Assembly (NCBI RefSeq): GCF_012927045.1
Contig: NZ_JABBFW010000008.1
Location: forward strand, 186,001 to 250,000
Direction of reading: 5' to 3'
Source of the DNA: Azohydromonas caseinilytica
Lineage (GTDB): Bacteria > Pseudomonadota > Gammaproteobacteria > Burkholderiales > Burkholderiaceae_C
Length of the DNA stretch: 64,000 nucleotides
Position 1 is the first letter of the stretch. Each line of letters opens with the position of its first letter. Shown here in pieces: positions 27,210 through 38,483 of the stretch. Made by a program: the position numbers and the translations under genes. The notes beneath the pieces were generated by a model. That model was given only the letters and a program-made list of their open reading frames with translations. It had not been told where the DNA came from and ran no database searches.

Positions 27210-27688
27210 TGCGCCCTCCGTGGCCATGGCGCCTGGGCCGCAGCGCCGGCCTGCTGTTGGTGCTCCCGGTGGCGCTGGCCTGGCTCTCCAGCCGTGGGCT
27301 GGCGTGGCTGGGTGCGCCACCGCCGCAGGCGTCCCCATCCGCAGCCATGCTGGCCTGGCTGCTGTGGTGGGGACCGTTGCTGGAAACGGCCTTGCTGCTG
27401 GCGGCGGCTGCCGCGGTCACCTGGAGGGCGACGCGGCATCGGCCCAGTGCCGGCGCGGGCCGGGTGGCCTGCACGCTCATCATCGGCCTGTCGTTCCTGG
27501 TGGCGCACGTGCCGCAGTCCGGCCCGGCCGCGCTGGCCTCCATGCCCATGGCGCTGCTGCTGGCCGGCCGGGCCGCGCATGCCGTTCGCCAGCCGGCGCG
27601 GCAGGTGGGGCTGGTCCATGCACCGGCGCTGTACGCGATGCACGTGGCCTACAACGCGTCGGTACTATGGATCGGCTCGGCGGCGTAG
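27209..27688 (+). CDS. Small polytopic membrane protein with CPBP (CAAX-protease/bacteriocin-processing)-like motifs
   Basis: A 159-aa protein beginning at the ATG that overlaps the stop of the preceding gene (TGATG). It has about four hydrophobic spans. WGPLLETALLL, SFLVAH and YAMHVAYNAS fall in the order of CPBP motifs 1 (EExxxR), 2 (FxxxH) and 4 (HxxxN), but motif 1 is reduced to a single Glu and lacks the Arg. CPBP proteins are intramembrane glutamic proteases. The short length and degenerate first motif make activity doubtful. It is the last gene of the phosphonate locus. Confidence 0.5.
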   Translation: MRPPWPWRLGRSAGLLLVLPVALAWLSSRGLAWLGAPPPQASPSAAMLAWLLWWGPLLETALLLAAAAAVTWRATRHRPSAGAGRVACTLIIGLSFLVAHVPQSGPAALASMPMALLLAGRAAHAVRQPARQVGLVHAPALYAMHVAYNASVLWIGSAA

Positions 27689-27877
27689 CCGGCTCCACGG
27701 TGCAGGATCGGTGCCTGCCTTGGCGCGTGTCGTGTCGGGAGGGATTCATGCCTGCACGTGTGTTTTTCTGCAATGCAACTTATGTCAACTTGATGTGCGA
27801 TTCCGATGGTCGTGAAACGGCTGGGGGAATGCCGATTGCCTCGGGGCATCGCCCTCCACAACCCGGGAAAGAACGAC

Positions 27878-30433
27878 ATGGCCACGAGGAAGACACCGGC
27901 AGCCCAGTCCCCCAGCGAGTCCGGCAAGTCCGGCGGCGCCAAGAAGGCGGCAACCAAGGCCGCGGGCTCCGCCAGCGTGAAGCAGTCCATGGGCGGCCCC
28001 TCGGTCAAGACCACGGGCGCGCGCACGCGGCGCAGCCTGCTGGAGCGCGCCGCCACCGCGCTGGGCAGCGGCACCAGCAGCGACAACGCCGCCGTGCGCA
28101 ACCTCGCCACGGCCGACCGGCTGGAAGCCAAGTACGACGCCACCGAGGCGCTGTCGGCCTCGCTGCCGCACAACCCCACCAAGCCCGCCGAGTACGTGCA
28201 GGGCGGCCAGGTGACGCCGGCGCCCGAAGGCGCGCATGCCGCGCCGGACAACCTCGATGCCACGGCCAGCACCATCTCCGAGGACAACACCTCGGACAAG
28301 AACGGCAGCAAGGCCACGCCGGGCACCAATCCCAACAACGGCCCGCTGCAGCGCCACCGCATCGACTCCGGCGGTCGCGCCATCACCACCAACCAGGGCG
28401 TGCCCGTTGCCGACAACCAGCATTCGCTGCGCTTGGGCGAGCGCGGCCCGACGCTGCTGGAAGACTTCATCCTGCGCGAGAAGATCACGCATTTCGACCA
28501 TGAGCGCATTCCGGAGCGCGTGGTCCATGCCCGCGGCTCGGGCGCGCATGGCTACTTCGAGTGCACCGAGGACATCACCGCGCTGACCAAGGCGGCACCC
28601 TTTGCCAAGGTGGGCAAGCGCACGCCGGTGTTCGTGCGCTTCTCCACCGTGGCCGGCGAGCGCGGCAGCGCCGACGCGGTGCGCGACGTGCGCGGCTTCG
28701 CCGTCAAGTTCTATACCGACGAGGGCAACTGGGACCTGGTGGGCAACAACATCCCGGTGTTCTTCATCCAGGACGCGATGAAGTTCCCGGACGTGGTGCA
28801 CGCGGTCAAGCCCGAGCCGCACCACCAGATGCCGCAGGCCTCCAGCGCGCACGACACCTTCTGGGACTTCATCTCGCTCAGCCCCGAGTCGGCGCACATG
28901 GTGATGTGGCAGATGAGCGACCGCGCCATCCCGCGCAGCTACCGCACCATGCAGGGCTTTGGCGTGCACACCTTCCGCTTCATCAACGCCGAGGGCGCGG
29001 CCACGCTGGTGAAGTTCCACTGGACGCCGCTGCTGGGCACGCACTCGCTGGACTGGGACGAGGCCGTCAAGATCAACGGTGCCGACCCCGACTTCCACCG
29101 CCGCGACCTGTGGGAGGCCATCGAGGGCGGTGCCTTCCCCGAGTACCTGCTGCAGATCCAGACCTTCACGGAGGAGCAGGCCGCGCAGTGGAGCTTCGAC
29201 GTGCTCGATGCCACCAAGATCGTGCCGGAGGAGCTGGTGCCGCTGCGCACCGTCGGGCGCATGGTGCTGGACCGCAATCCCGACTACTTCTTCGGCGAGA
29301 CCGAGCAGGTGGCCTTCTGCACGCAGCATGTGGTTCCGGGCATCGACTTCACCAACGACCCGCTGCTGCAGGGTCGCAACTTCTCGTACCTGGACACGCA
29401 GATCACGCGGCTGGGCGGCCCCAACTTCCACCTCATTCCCATCAACGCACCGGTGGCGGAGGTGCACAACAACCAGCGCGACGGCTTCCACCAGCACGGC
29501 ATCTTCCGCGGCCGGGTCAACTACGAGCCGAATTCGCTGGCCGGCGGCTGCCCGTTCCAGGCCGGGGCCCGCGGCTTCAGCTCCTTCGCCGAGCGGTTGC
29601 TGGCGCAACAGGCCACTGCCGAGCCCACCAAGCTGCGTGCCAAGCCCGAGAAGTTCGCGGACCACTACACGCAGGCTCGCCTGTTCTACGCGAGCCAGAC
29701 GCCGGTGGAGCAGTACCACATCGCGCGCGCGCTGCGCTTCGAGCTCACGCGGGTGCAGACCCAGGCGGTGCGCGCGCGCGTGGTGGCGATGCTGCGCAAC
29801 ATCGACGAAGGGCTGGCCGCCACCGTGGCGCGCGACCTGGGCATGGCGCTGCCCGAGCCGCTGCCCATGGCGCGTGCGCCGGTGGAGGCGCCGGAGGTGG
29901 CGGTGTCCCCGGCCCTGTCGCTGGCGGCGCGGCCGGGTGACGGCCGCATCCTGGCGCGGCGCATCGCGCTGCTGGTGGGCGACGGCGTGGACGGCGCGGC
30001 GCTGGAATCGGTGTACCAGGCGCTGGTGCAGGCCGGCGCGGTGCCGCGCTATGTCGGCGCGCGCCTGGGCGTGGTGCAGACCAGCTCGGGCGACGCGCTG
30101 CCGGTGGAGGTGACCATCGAGGCCGCGCCCAGCGTGCTGTTCGACGCGGCGATGCTGCCGCCCGGCGCGGGCGCCGCGGCCACGATGGCGGCCGACGGTC
30201 TGGCGCTGGAGTTCGTGCAGCAGCAGTACCGCCACTGCAAGCCGCTGCTGGTGCCCATCGGCGCCGCGCTGCTGCTGGAGGCGGCCGGGGTGACGACGCT
30301 GCCCGAGGACGGCGGCGACCCGGGCCTGCTGTTCGTGCCGGACGACCAGCTCGCCGGCGCCGGCGAGGAGTTCATCCGCCGCATCGCCCTGCACCGCGCC
30401 TGGCAACGGCAGACGGAGCCGCCGCTGGTGTGA
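27878..30433 (+). CDS. katE: Large-subunit (clade 2) catalase HPII
   Basis: A cytoplasmic haem catalase disproportionating H2O2, 851 aa from [13 protein letters not shown] at 27878. Catalytic His217 is in [15 protein letters not shown], the distal Asn region is [11 protein letters not shown], and the proximal Tyr is in [15 protein letters not shown]. The C-terminal about 150 residues form the flavodoxin/DJ-1-like domain of large catalases ([13 protein letters not shown]). It is about 100 residues longer than E. coli HPII, the extra lying in a Lys/Ala/Ser-rich N-terminus. It converges on nifA with only 6 bp between stops. Confidence 0.96.
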   Translation: MATRKTPAAQSPSESGKSGGAKKAATKAAGSASVKQSMGGPSVKTTGARTRRSLLERAATALGSGTSSDNAAVRNLATADRLEAKYDATEALSASLPHNPTKPAEYVQGGQVTPAPEGAHAAPDNLDATASTISEDNTSDKNGSKATPGTNPNNGPLQRHRIDSGGRAITTNQGVPVADNQHSLRLGERGPTLLEDFILREKITHFDHERIPERVVHARGSGAHGYFECTEDITALTKAAPFAKVGKRTPVFVRFSTVAGERGSADAVRDVRGFAVKFYTDEGNWDLVGNNIPVFFIQDAMKFPDVVHAVKPEPHHQMPQASSAHDTFWDFISLSPESAHMVMWQMSDRAIPRSYRTMQGFGVHTFRFINAEGAATLVKFHWTPLLGTHSLDWDEAVKINGADPDFHRRDLWEAIEGGAFPEYLLQIQTFTEEQAAQWSFDVLDATKIVPEELVPLRTVGRMVLDRNPDYFFGETEQVAFCTQHVVPGIDFTNDPLLQGRNFSYLDTQITRLGGPNFHLIPINAPVAEVHNNQRDGFHQHGIFRGRVNYEPNSLAGGCPFQAGARGFSSFAERLLAQQATAEPTKLRAKPEKFADHYTQARLFYASQTPVEQYHIARALRFELTRVQTQAVRARVVAMLRNIDEGLAATVARDLGMALPEPLPMARAPVEAPEVAVSPALSLAARPGDGRILARRIALLVGDGVDGAALESVYQALVQAGAVPRYVGARLGVVQTSSGDALPVEVTIEAAPSVLFDAAMLPPGAGAAATMAADGLALEFVQQQYRHCKPLLVPIGAALLLEAAGVTTLPEDGGDPGLLFVPDDQLAGAGEEFIRRIALHRAWQRQTEPPLV

Positions 30434-30439
30434 GAAGCC

Positions 30440-32173
<1,734 letters not shown>

Positions 32174-32483
32174 GGCAGACCTCCTTGTCTTGATTCGGAG
32201 CGCGGGCGGTGCCGTCCGCGACGCGCCGGTGCATGCCTGCTTCAACTTCGGGCACGGAAGGGGCCACGGCCGGCATGACGTCGGACAAGCTGCAATAAGC
32301 ACGCCGATGAAACCGGGTTTCCTCGGGGATGCGCCAAGGTTTTGAGGCAGCGCAAACGCCCGGGCCGAGCACGGACCGGGCGACACGCCAGGGCGAGGCA
32401 GCGCTCCCGGCCGCGCCTCGGCGCAGCCGGGTGGCATCGCCACCGGGCGTTGGTCCGCACCGGGAGGACGCGGGGCCTGGGAG
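32174..32483 (-). promoter_or_regulatory. nifA upstream region with a weak -24/-12-like element
   Basis: This 310-bp stretch holds no gene. On the minus strand the sequence TGGCCCCTTCCGTGCCC has GG-N10-GC spacing (GG at 32264-32265, GC at 32252-32253), about 80 bp before nifA. It departs from the sigma-54 consensus at several bases and I found no TGT-N10-ACA site near it, so autoregulation by NifA is only a possibility. Confidence 0.3.
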
Positions 32484-32939
32484 TCAGGCGGGACAGCGGG
32501 CCAGCAGCTTCTCCAGCTCGGCCACGTGCTCGGCTTCCTCGCTGGTGAACTCCTGCGCCAGCTGGCGCACCTGCGGGTCGGCCGTGGTGGCGGCGATGGC
32601 GCCGTAGTACGCCAGGCCGCGCCGCTCGCCGGCCAGGGCCAGCTCCAGCGCCTCGCGCGCGCCCATCAGCGCGTCCACGCCGGCCCAGCCGGCCGTCTCG
32701 GGCGAGGTGCCCTCGGGCCACTCATAGTCCTCGGCCCCCAGCGGCGGCAGGCCATGGAAGCCCGCACGCCGGTTGGCCTGCGCCAGGTGCTGGCGCGAGT
32801 AGTGGGCCATCTTGGCGAAGAAGGCCTTGAGCTCGCCATTGCCCTCGGTGCCCATGGCGGCCGAGAGCTCTTCGTAGCGCCGTGCCGCCTCGCGCTCGAG
32901 CTGCACGGCGTGGGCCAGGAAACGTTCGACGTCGTTCAT
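32484..32939 (-). CDS. Ferritin-like (rubrerythrin-type) di-iron protein of the nif/fix operon
   Basis: A 151-aa four-helix protein with ExxR/ExxH pairs suited to a di-iron centre: LEREAARRYEEL in helix 1, HYSRQHLAQA in helix 2, LAGERRGLAYYG in helix 3 and TSEEAEHVAELEKLL in helix 4. It ends the nifV-nifW-fixABCX operon, 9 bp after fixX. Similar small ferritin-like proteins follow fixX in other diazotrophs; a role in iron storage or peroxide/oxygen protection is inferred. Confidence 0.8.
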   Translation of the reverse strand: MNDVERFLAHAVQLEREAARRYEELSAAMGTEGNGELKAFFAKMAHYSRQHLAQANRRAGFHGLPPLGAEDYEWPEGTSPETAGWAGVDALMGAREALELALAGERRGLAYYGAIAATTADPQVRQLAQEFTSEEAEHVAELEKLLARCPA

Positions 32940-32948
32940 GCCGCGTGC

Positions 32949-33248
32949 TCAACCGAACTTGAAGAGGATGCCGTGGCCGCCGCGCGGATACTCCCAGGCG
33001 ACGTTGGCGTGCTCGGTGCAGATCACCCGGCAGCTGCCGCATTCCAGGCAGCCGTCGGTGATCAGCGTCACGTTGCCGTTGCCCTCGGTTTTGTAGCAGG
33101 CGGCCGGGCAGATGAAGGTGCACTGCTGTCCCTTGCACTCGTTGGCGCACACGGCCGCATCCTTGATCTTGATGTGCGGACGGCCGTGATCGACCTTGTA
33201 GCGGTTCTGGAACAGCTTCTCCTCGACGTTGACGGCGATGGTGCTCAT
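32949..33248 (-). CDS. fixX: FixX, ferredoxin-like subunit of the FixABCX complex
   Basis: A 99-aa ferredoxin-like protein starting [12 protein letters not shown]. It carries the cysteines of the family: [19 protein letters not shown], then [12 protein letters not shown], giving at least one [4Fe-4S] centre. It accepts electrons from FixC and passes them towards ferredoxin/flavodoxin and nitrogenase. The start overlaps the fixC stop by 4 bp (ATGA), implying coupled translation. Confidence 0.95.
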   Translation of the reverse strand: MSTIAVNVEEKLFQNRYKVDHGRPHIKIKDAAVCANECKGQQCTFICPAACYKTEGNGNVTLITDGCLECGSCRVICTEHANVAWEYPRGGHGILFKFG

Positions 33249-34561
33249 CGAAAGGCCTTCCACAGTTTGAAAGCGTCGGAGACGAGGCCGCCCAGGCGGC
33301 GCGCGGAACGGAAGCTGGAGAAGATCTCCTTTTCCTTGGTCTTCTTGTCCACGCCGTCCACCGTGAACATGGTCTGCGCGGCGCGGTTGAGCAGCGAGGG
33401 ATAGGCGCTAAAGAACTGCGGGCTGGTGTGCAGCACCTGCGGCATGTCGCGGTACTTGTGCAGGTCCTTCATCACGAAGCTGTCGTCCAGCGCATGCTCG
33501 TAGGCCTTGAGCGTGGCCGCCGTCATGTCCTTGCCCGCGGCCTTGGCCGCGATGATGGCCTCGCCGGCCATGCGCCCTGTGGTCATGGCCAGGTTGGAGC
33601 CCTCGCGGTGCACGGCGTTCACGAAGCCGCCGGAGTCGCCCACGATCACCCAGCCGTCGCCGTAGACCCGCGGCACGGCATGGAAGCCGCCTTCGGGGAT
33701 GAGGTGCGCGGTGTACTCCTTCATCTCGCCGCCCTCGATCAGCGGGGCGATGGACGGGTGCTTCTTGAGCTTTTCCAGCAGCGCGTACGGAGCGGTGCGC
33801 TGCGGGTTGGCCTTGAAGTCGGAGAGCATGCAACCGACGCCGATGGTCAGCGAGTCCTTGTTGGTGTAGAGGAAGCCGGTGCCCACCATGCCCTCGGTGA
33901 CGGTGCCCATCATCTCGATGACCACGCCCTCCTCGTCCTTGACGTTGAAGCGCTGCTGGATCACTTCCTCGGGCATGAACAGGATCTCCTTGACCGCCAG
34001 CGCCACGTTGGAGGCCTGGACCTCGCCGTGCAGCCCGGCCTTGCGCGCCAGCGTGGAGTTCACGCCGTCGGCCAGCACGACCACGTCGGCATAGACCTCG
34101 CCGCCGATGCGGTCGCAACGCACGCCCACGACGCGCTGGCCGTCCATGAGCAGTTCCTCCACGGTGGTTTCGCAGATGAGCAGGGCACCGGCCTCGCGCA
34201 CCTTGGAGGAGAACCACTTGTCGAACTGCGCGCGGATGATGGTGTAGCGGTTGTAGGGCGGCTTGTTGTAGTCGTCGCTGCGGTAGTGCGTGCCGACGAA
34301 GGACTTGTCGTCGAGTACCCAGATGCGCTGCTCGATGATGTGGCGCTCCAGCGGCGCCTCATCGCGGAAGTCCGGGATGATCTTCTCCAGCGCGTTGGCG
34401 TACAGGATCGCGCCCTGCACGTTCTTGCTGCCGGGGTACTCGCCGCGCTCGATCTGCAGCACCTTCAACCCGGCCTTGGCCATCGTGTAGGCGGCGGCGT
34501 TGCCCGAGGCCCCCGCGCCCACGACGATCGCGTCGAACTTTTCCTTGGCTTGCTTGGCCAT
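33245..34561 (-). CDS. fixC: FixC, ETF:quinone-oxidoreductase-like flavoprotein
   Basis: A 438-aa FAD protein. The Rossmann start is [20 protein letters not shown], followed by a dehydrogenase-type [16 protein letters not shown], and a second FAD contact is [17 protein letters not shown]. In the electron-bifurcating FixABCX complex FixC carries electrons from the ETF part to quinone and FixX. It is 11 bp downstream of fixB. Confidence 0.96.
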   Translation of the reverse strand: MAKQAKEKFDAIVVGAGASGNAAAYTMAKAGLKVLQIERGEYPGSKNVQGAILYANALEKIIPDFRDEAPLERHIIEQRIWVLDDKSFVGTHYRSDDYNKPPYNRYTIIRAQFDKWFSSKVREAGALLICETTVEELLMDGQRVVGVRCDRIGGEVYADVVVLADGVNSTLARKAGLHGEVQASNVALAVKEILFMPEEVIQQRFNVKDEEGVVIEMMGTVTEGMVGTGFLYTNKDSLTIGVGCMLSDFKANPQRTAPYALLEKLKKHPSIAPLIEGGEMKEYTAHLIPEGGFHAVPRVYGDGWVIVGDSGGFVNAVHREGSNLAMTTGRMAGEAIIAAKAAGKDMTAATLKAYEHALDDSFVMKDLHKYRDMPQVLHTSPQFFSAYPSLLNRAAQTMFTVDGVDKKTKEKEIFSSFRSARRLGGLVSDAFKLWKAFR

Positions 34562-34572
34562 TTGAATCTCCC

Positions 34573-35670
34573 TCAGGCAACCTTGCGAATGCGCTTGGCC
34601 AGGTGTGTGCGGAACGCCTGGGTCAGCACGGGCAGCACCTGCATCGCGTTGCCGACGATGCCGTAGTGCGCGACGTCAAAGATGGGCGCGTTGGCGTCGG
34701 TGTTGATCGCCACGATCACGTCCGAGCCTTCCATGCCCACGCGGTGCTGGATCGCCCCGGAGATGCCCGCGGCGATGTACAGGCGCGGGCGCACCGTCTT
34801 GCCGGTCTGGCCGACCTGGCGCTCGTTCTCGGCCCAGCCCGCCTGCACCGCGGCGCGCGTGGCACCGACCTCGGCGCCCAGCACCTTGGCCAGCTCCCAC
34901 ACCAGCTTGAAGTTGCCGGCCGTCTTCAGGCCCTTGCCGCCGGAGACGATGATGTCGGCGTAGGCCAGGTTGATGTCGTTGCGCTCGGCGTCCGGGATGA
35001 AGCTCAGCAGCTTGGTGACGATGTCGGTCTCCACCATGCCCAACGCCATCTCGACGATGTCGCCCGTGCGCGTCTCGTCGCGGCGGGGCATGCGCATCAC
35101 GCGCGGTCGCACGGTGGCCATCTGCGGCCGGTAAGCCAGCGTCATGATGGTGCACAGCAGCGAGCCGCCGAAGGTCGGGCGCGTGGCCGCCAGCGCGCGG
35201 CCGTCGATGGCCAGCTCGGTGCAGTCGGCCGTCAGGCCCGTGCCCAGCGTAGTGGCCACCGAGCCCGCGAGGTCGCGGCCCATGGTGGTGGCGCCCAGCA
35301 GCAGGATCTCGGGCTGGTACTTGTTGACCAGGTCGGTCAGGCCCTTGGTGAAGGGCTCGTTGCGGTAGCCCTTGAGCACCGGGTCCCGCATGATGTAGCA
35401 GTGGTCGGCACCGTAGAAGTACGCTTCCTTGGCGAAGGCGTCCAGCGTCTCGCCGGGGCCGCCCATGAGCACGCCGCTGACGTCCACGCCCAGCTTGTCA
35501 GCGAGCTTGCGGGCTTCGCCCATGAGCTCCCAGCTCACCTGGTGGACATGGCCGCGGTCATGCTCGATGAAGACCCACACGCCCTTGTAGCACTTGAGGT
35601 GCTCGGGCAGCTCGGTGTTGCGCCCGGCACGTCCGGCGGGCCTGGCGGCGGGCTTTGCAGCTTCACTCAT
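34573..35670 (-). CDS. fixB: FixB, electron-transfer flavoprotein alpha-like subunit
   Basis: A 365-aa ETF-alpha homologue. The C-terminal FAD-binding part is characteristic: [20 protein letters not shown], then [20 protein letters not shown]. The N-terminal part has the ETF domain, preceded by about 20 Ala/Arg-rich residues ([14 protein letters not shown]). Together with FixA it binds the bifurcating flavin and oxidises NADH to generate low-potential electrons for nitrogenase. It lies 24 bp after fixA. Confidence 0.96.
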   Translation of the reverse strand: MSEAAKPAARPAGRAGRNTELPEHLKCYKGVWVFIEHDRGHVHQVSWELMGEARKLADKLGVDVSGVLMGGPGETLDAFAKEAYFYGADHCYIMRDPVLKGYRNEPFTKGLTDLVNKYQPEILLLGATTMGRDLAGSVATTLGTGLTADCTELAIDGRALAATRPTFGGSLLCTIMTLAYRPQMATVRPRVMRMPRRDETRTGDIVEMALGMVETDIVTKLLSFIPDAERNDINLAYADIIVSGGKGLKTAGNFKLVWELAKVLGAEVGATRAAVQAGWAENERQVGQTGKTVRPRLYIAAGISGAIQHRVGMEGSDVIVAINTDANAPIFDVAHYGIVGNAMQVLPVLTQAFRTHLAKRIRKVA

Positions 35671-35694
35671 GGTTGTTCTCCGGGACTCGGGGGC

Positions 35695-36543
35695 TCAGGC
35701 GCTCAGCCGCTCGACGGTTTCCTGCTCGAGCGTCGGTTGCGCGGTGAATATCTTCTGCAGCAGGTTCAGGCAGACGTCGTTCGGGCTGGTATCGGCCACA
35801 ACCATCATGTCGGCCTTCTCGCTGCGCGGCGTGGGGCCGAATACCTTGCTCACCACGGTGGGCGAGCCCTTGAGGCCGATCTTGCTGACGTCCTCAATGC
35901 CGGCGTCGTCCTTGTTCCAGCGCTTCACCGGGCAGCGGCCGGCGCGCAGCATGTCGTCCATGGTGGCGAAGCGCATTTCGTTGGTACCTTCGAGCATGGT
36001 GATGAGCGAAGGCAGCGTGGTGTCGAGCAGCTGCACGCCGCCCTCGGCGCGTCGCTCGACCTGGATGCGGCGCCCGTCGAGATCCACCTTGACGATGCGG
36101 CTGACGTAGGTCAGCAGGCTCATGCCCAGGCGCTTGGCGATGCCGGGGCCCACCTGCGCGGTGTCGCCGTCGATGGTCTGCTTGCCGGTAAACACCAAGT
36201 CCACCGCCTGCTCCTGGCCGATCTTGCGGATCGCCGCGGCCAGCGCATAGCTGGTGGCCAGGGTGTCGGCGCCGGCGAAGGCGCGGTCCGTCACCAGGAT
36301 GGCGTCGGTGGCGCCGAAGCTCACGCACTTGCGCAGCGCCTCCTCGGCCTGCGGCGGCCCCATGCACAGCACGGTCACGCGGCCGCCGAACTGGTCCTTG
36401 AGCCGCAGCGCCTCCTCCAGCGCGAAGAGGTCATAGGGGTTGACGATGGCCGGCACCCCCTGGCGCATGATGGTGTTGGCGACCGGGTGGACGCGGATCT
36501 GTGCCGAGTCGGGCACCTGCTTGATGCAGACGACGATGTGCAT
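35695..36543 (-). CDS. fixA: FixA, electron-transfer flavoprotein beta-like subunit
   Basis: A 282-aa ETF-beta homologue starting MHIVVCIKQVPDSAQIRVHP. NPYDLFALEEALRLKDQFGG and GADTLATSYALAAAIRKIG are family blocks, and VDLVFTGKQTIDGDTAQVGP is the ETF-beta signature. It heads fixABCX; a 153-bp gap holding an inverted repeat separates it from nifW upstream. Confidence 0.96.
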   Translation of the reverse strand: MHIVVCIKQVPDSAQIRVHPVANTIMRQGVPAIVNPYDLFALEEALRLKDQFGGRVTVLCMGPPQAEEALRKCVSFGATDAILVTDRAFAGADTLATSYALAAAIRKIGQEQAVDLVFTGKQTIDGDTAQVGPGIAKRLGMSLLTYVSRIVKVDLDGRRIQVERRAEGGVQLLDTTLPSLITMLEGTNEMRFATMDDMLRAGRCPVKRWNKDDAGIEDVSKIGLKGSPTVVSKVFGPTPRSEKADMMVVADTSPNDVCLNLLQKIFTAQPTLEQETVERLSA

Positions 36544-36563
36544 GGGAACGTTCTCCTTTGAAA

Positions 36564-36661
36564 CCCGTTCGCCCTGAGGTATCGAAGGGCGAATCCGTCA
36601 GGCTGCGATGGCGACCGCACAGTTGGTGCCGTTCATCCATCGATACCTCAGGACGAACGGG
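36564..36661. repeat. Pair of facing repeat arms between nifW and fixA
   Basis: The arm cccgttcgccctgaggtatc (from 36564) plus gaaggg faces the arm ccatcgatacctcaggacga plus acggg (ending 36661). The arms share the core found at 267-359, 46151-46188 and 51685-51760. In transcript the two arms would pair into a long hairpin inside the nifVW-fixABCX operon. Confidence 0.8.
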
Positions 36662-36696
36662 ATGCTGCACAGGCCATTTCGAAACAGAGGCAGCCT

Positions 36697-37047
36697 TCAG
36701 CGGGCGGCCCGCGCGGCACGGCGCTCGGCCAGGCCCTCGCGCAGCGAGCTCAGCGCCACGTGCTGGGTGCCGTCGGCGTCCTGGAACACCTTGAACACCT
36801 TCTCCTTGGCGGGCGTGGAGTGCACGAAGTCCTGGTAGGCCTGCACCAGCAGCTCGCGGTAGCGGCGGAACAGCTCCACGTCGTCAAGCCCCGCCAGGCC
36901 CTCGGCCTTGTGCAGGTACTGGTAGAAGCGCTTGAGGATGTGCAGCCGGTTGACGTGCACGACGCGGTCGTCGAAGGGCACGCCGAAGAACTGCAGGAAG
37001 TCCTCCGCGCTGGAGAGGGCCTTGAGGCGCTGGATGAGCGAGTCCAT
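36697..37047 (-). CDS. nifW: NifW, nitrogenase stabilising/protective protein
   Basis: A 116-aa protein starting MDSLIQRLKALSSAEDFLQFF. FFGVPFDDRVVHVNRLHILKR and ELFRRYRELLVQAYQDFV are the conserved NifW blocks. NifW associates with the MoFe protein and helps its maturation or protection against oxygen. It lies 16 bp after nifV in the same operon. Confidence 0.95.
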   Translation of the reverse strand: MDSLIQRLKALSSAEDFLQFFGVPFDDRVVHVNRLHILKRFYQYLHKAEGLAGLDDVELFRRYRELLVQAYQDFVHSTPAKEKVFKVFQDADGTQHVALSSLREGLAERRAARAAR

Positions 37048-37063
37048 GGTGGCTCCGGGGATG

Positions 37064-38206
37064 TCAGGCGGCCAGCGGCTGGCGCGTGGCGGTGTTGAGA
37101 TGGAGGTGGCGCAGGTCGGCGTCGGTCAGCGGCTGCTTGCGCGTGACGGCCAGCTGCCGGATGCCGGCCAGCAGCCGCTCGGCCTGGCCTTCACCCAGCG
37201 GCAGGCCCAGCCGCGTGCAGGCCGCGCGCACACCATGCGTGCCGGAGTGCTTGCCCAGCACCAGCTCGTGCTGGCGGCCAAGCTCCTCGGGCGCGAAGGC
37301 TTCGTAGTTGCCGCGGTCCTTGAGCAGTCCATCGACGTGGATGCCCGACTCGTGGCGGAACACCGCGGCGCCCACGATGCTCTTGCCCGCGGCCACCGGC
37401 CGGTTGGCGGCCTGGGCCACCAGTTGCGACAGCATCGGCAACCGCTGCGTGTCCACGCCGCAATCGACGCCGTACAGGTGGCGCGCGGCCATGGCGACCT
37501 CCTCCAGCGCGGCATTGCCCGCGCGCTCGCCCAGGCCGTTGACGGTGGTGCTGGCATGCGTGGCTCCGGCGCGCAGCGCGGCCAGCGTGTTGGCCGTGGC
37601 CAAGCCCAGGTCGTCATGCGCGTGGATCTCGATGTCCAGGTCCGTCTCGGCATGCAGCCGCGCGATGCTCGAGTACGTGGAGAACGGGTCCAGCACGCCC
37701 AGCGTGTCGGCGAAGCGCACGCGGATGGCGCCATGCGCCTGCGCCACCTGGGCCGCCTGGCACAGGAAGTCCCCATCGGCGCGCGAGGCGTCCTCGAAGC
37801 CCACGCTCACCGCCGCTCCGGCATCGCGGGCGCGGTCCACGAACTCGGCGATGGTGGCCAGCACCCAGGCGCGGTTGCGGCGCAGTTTCAGACTGATCTG
37901 CTGGTCCGACACCGCGATGGACATGTGCACGATGTGCGCGCCGCACTGCAGCGCCGCCTCCAGGTCGGAGTACATCATGCGCGCCCACACCATGGTGCGC
38001 GCATGCTTGACGCTGGCGACAATGGCGCGGATGAGCTCCACCTCCTGCATCCCCATCGCCGGGATGCCCACTTCCATCTCGCCCACGCCGGCCTCGTCCA
38101 GCGCATGGGCGATGGCGAGCTTCTCCAGGTCGCTGAACGCGACACCCGCGGTCTGCTCGCCGTCGCGCAGCGTGGTGTCGTTGAGAACGAAACTGTATGG
38201 TTTCAT
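37064..38206 (-). CDS. nifV: NifV, homocitrate synthase
   Basis: A 380-aa enzyme condensing acetyl-CoA and 2-oxoglutarate to homocitrate, the organic ligand of FeMo-co. The start MKPYSFVLNDTTLRDGEQTA contains the metal/2-oxoacid motif; HAHDDLGLATANTLAAL and GLGERAGNAALEEV are further DRE-TIM family motifs, and HESGIHVDGLLKD closes the barrel. It is the first gene of the operon, downstream of a sigma-54 promoter and a NifA site. Confidence 0.96.
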   Translation of the reverse strand: MKPYSFVLNDTTLRDGEQTAGVAFSDLEKLAIAHALDEAGVGEMEVGIPAMGMQEVELIRAIVASVKHARTMVWARMMYSDLEAALQCGAHIVHMSIAVSDQQISLKLRRNRAWVLATIAEFVDRARDAGAAVSVGFEDASRADGDFLCQAAQVAQAHGAIRVRFADTLGVLDPFSTYSSIARLHAETDLDIEIHAHDDLGLATANTLAALRAGATHASTTVNGLGERAGNAALEEVAMAARHLYGVDCGVDTQRLPMLSQLVAQAANRPVAAGKSIVGAAVFRHESGIHVDGLLKDRGNYEAFAPEELGRQHELVLGKHSGTHGVRAACTRLGLPLGEGQAERLLAGIRQLAVTRKQPLTDADLRHLHLNTATRQPLAA

Positions 38207-38237
38207 GGGGACTCCGGGCTTCGTGCCGGGTGGGATC

Positions 38238-38251
38238 GCAAGCCCCGTGCC
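38238..38251 (-). promoter_or_regulatory. Sigma-54 promoter of nifV-nifW-fixABCX
   Basis: Read on the minus strand: TGGCACGGGGCTTGCG, with GG at 38250-38251, exactly ten bases, and GC at 38238-38239. It matches the consensus TGGCACG-N4-TTGC almost completely and lies about 32 bp before the nifV start. Confidence 0.88.
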
Positions 38252-38329
38252 ATGGCGTTGGCGTGGCGCAAACCACTGATGGCAAAGGACTTTTCGGCCG
38301 GTACGGGGCGAGGCGCTGGATGTGGGATT

Positions 38330-38345
38330 TGTCGCCTTAGCTACA
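38330..38345. promoter_or_regulatory. NifA upstream activator site for nifV
   Basis: TGT-CGCCTTAGCT-ACA is a perfect TGT-N10-ACA. It stands about 80-95 bp upstream of the -24 element, the usual range for NifA binding. Confidence 0.82.
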
Positions 38346-38483
38346 CGGCGAAGCGCGTAAAGCGCCCGCCCGGCGCCGTTCCGATGGCGCGCCATCCAGC
38401 TCGGGCCCGAATGCTGAGCAGGGCAGTGGCATGAATGCCCGTGACGCTATGCAGTCCCTCGGATTACCCGTGGGCGCCGGCGT

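Noticed and set aside
37064-38395. Upstream start for NifV at 38395
   Set aside because: It would place the sigma-54 element and the NifA site inside the coding region; MKPYSFVLNDTTLRDGEQ at 38206 is the family-like start.
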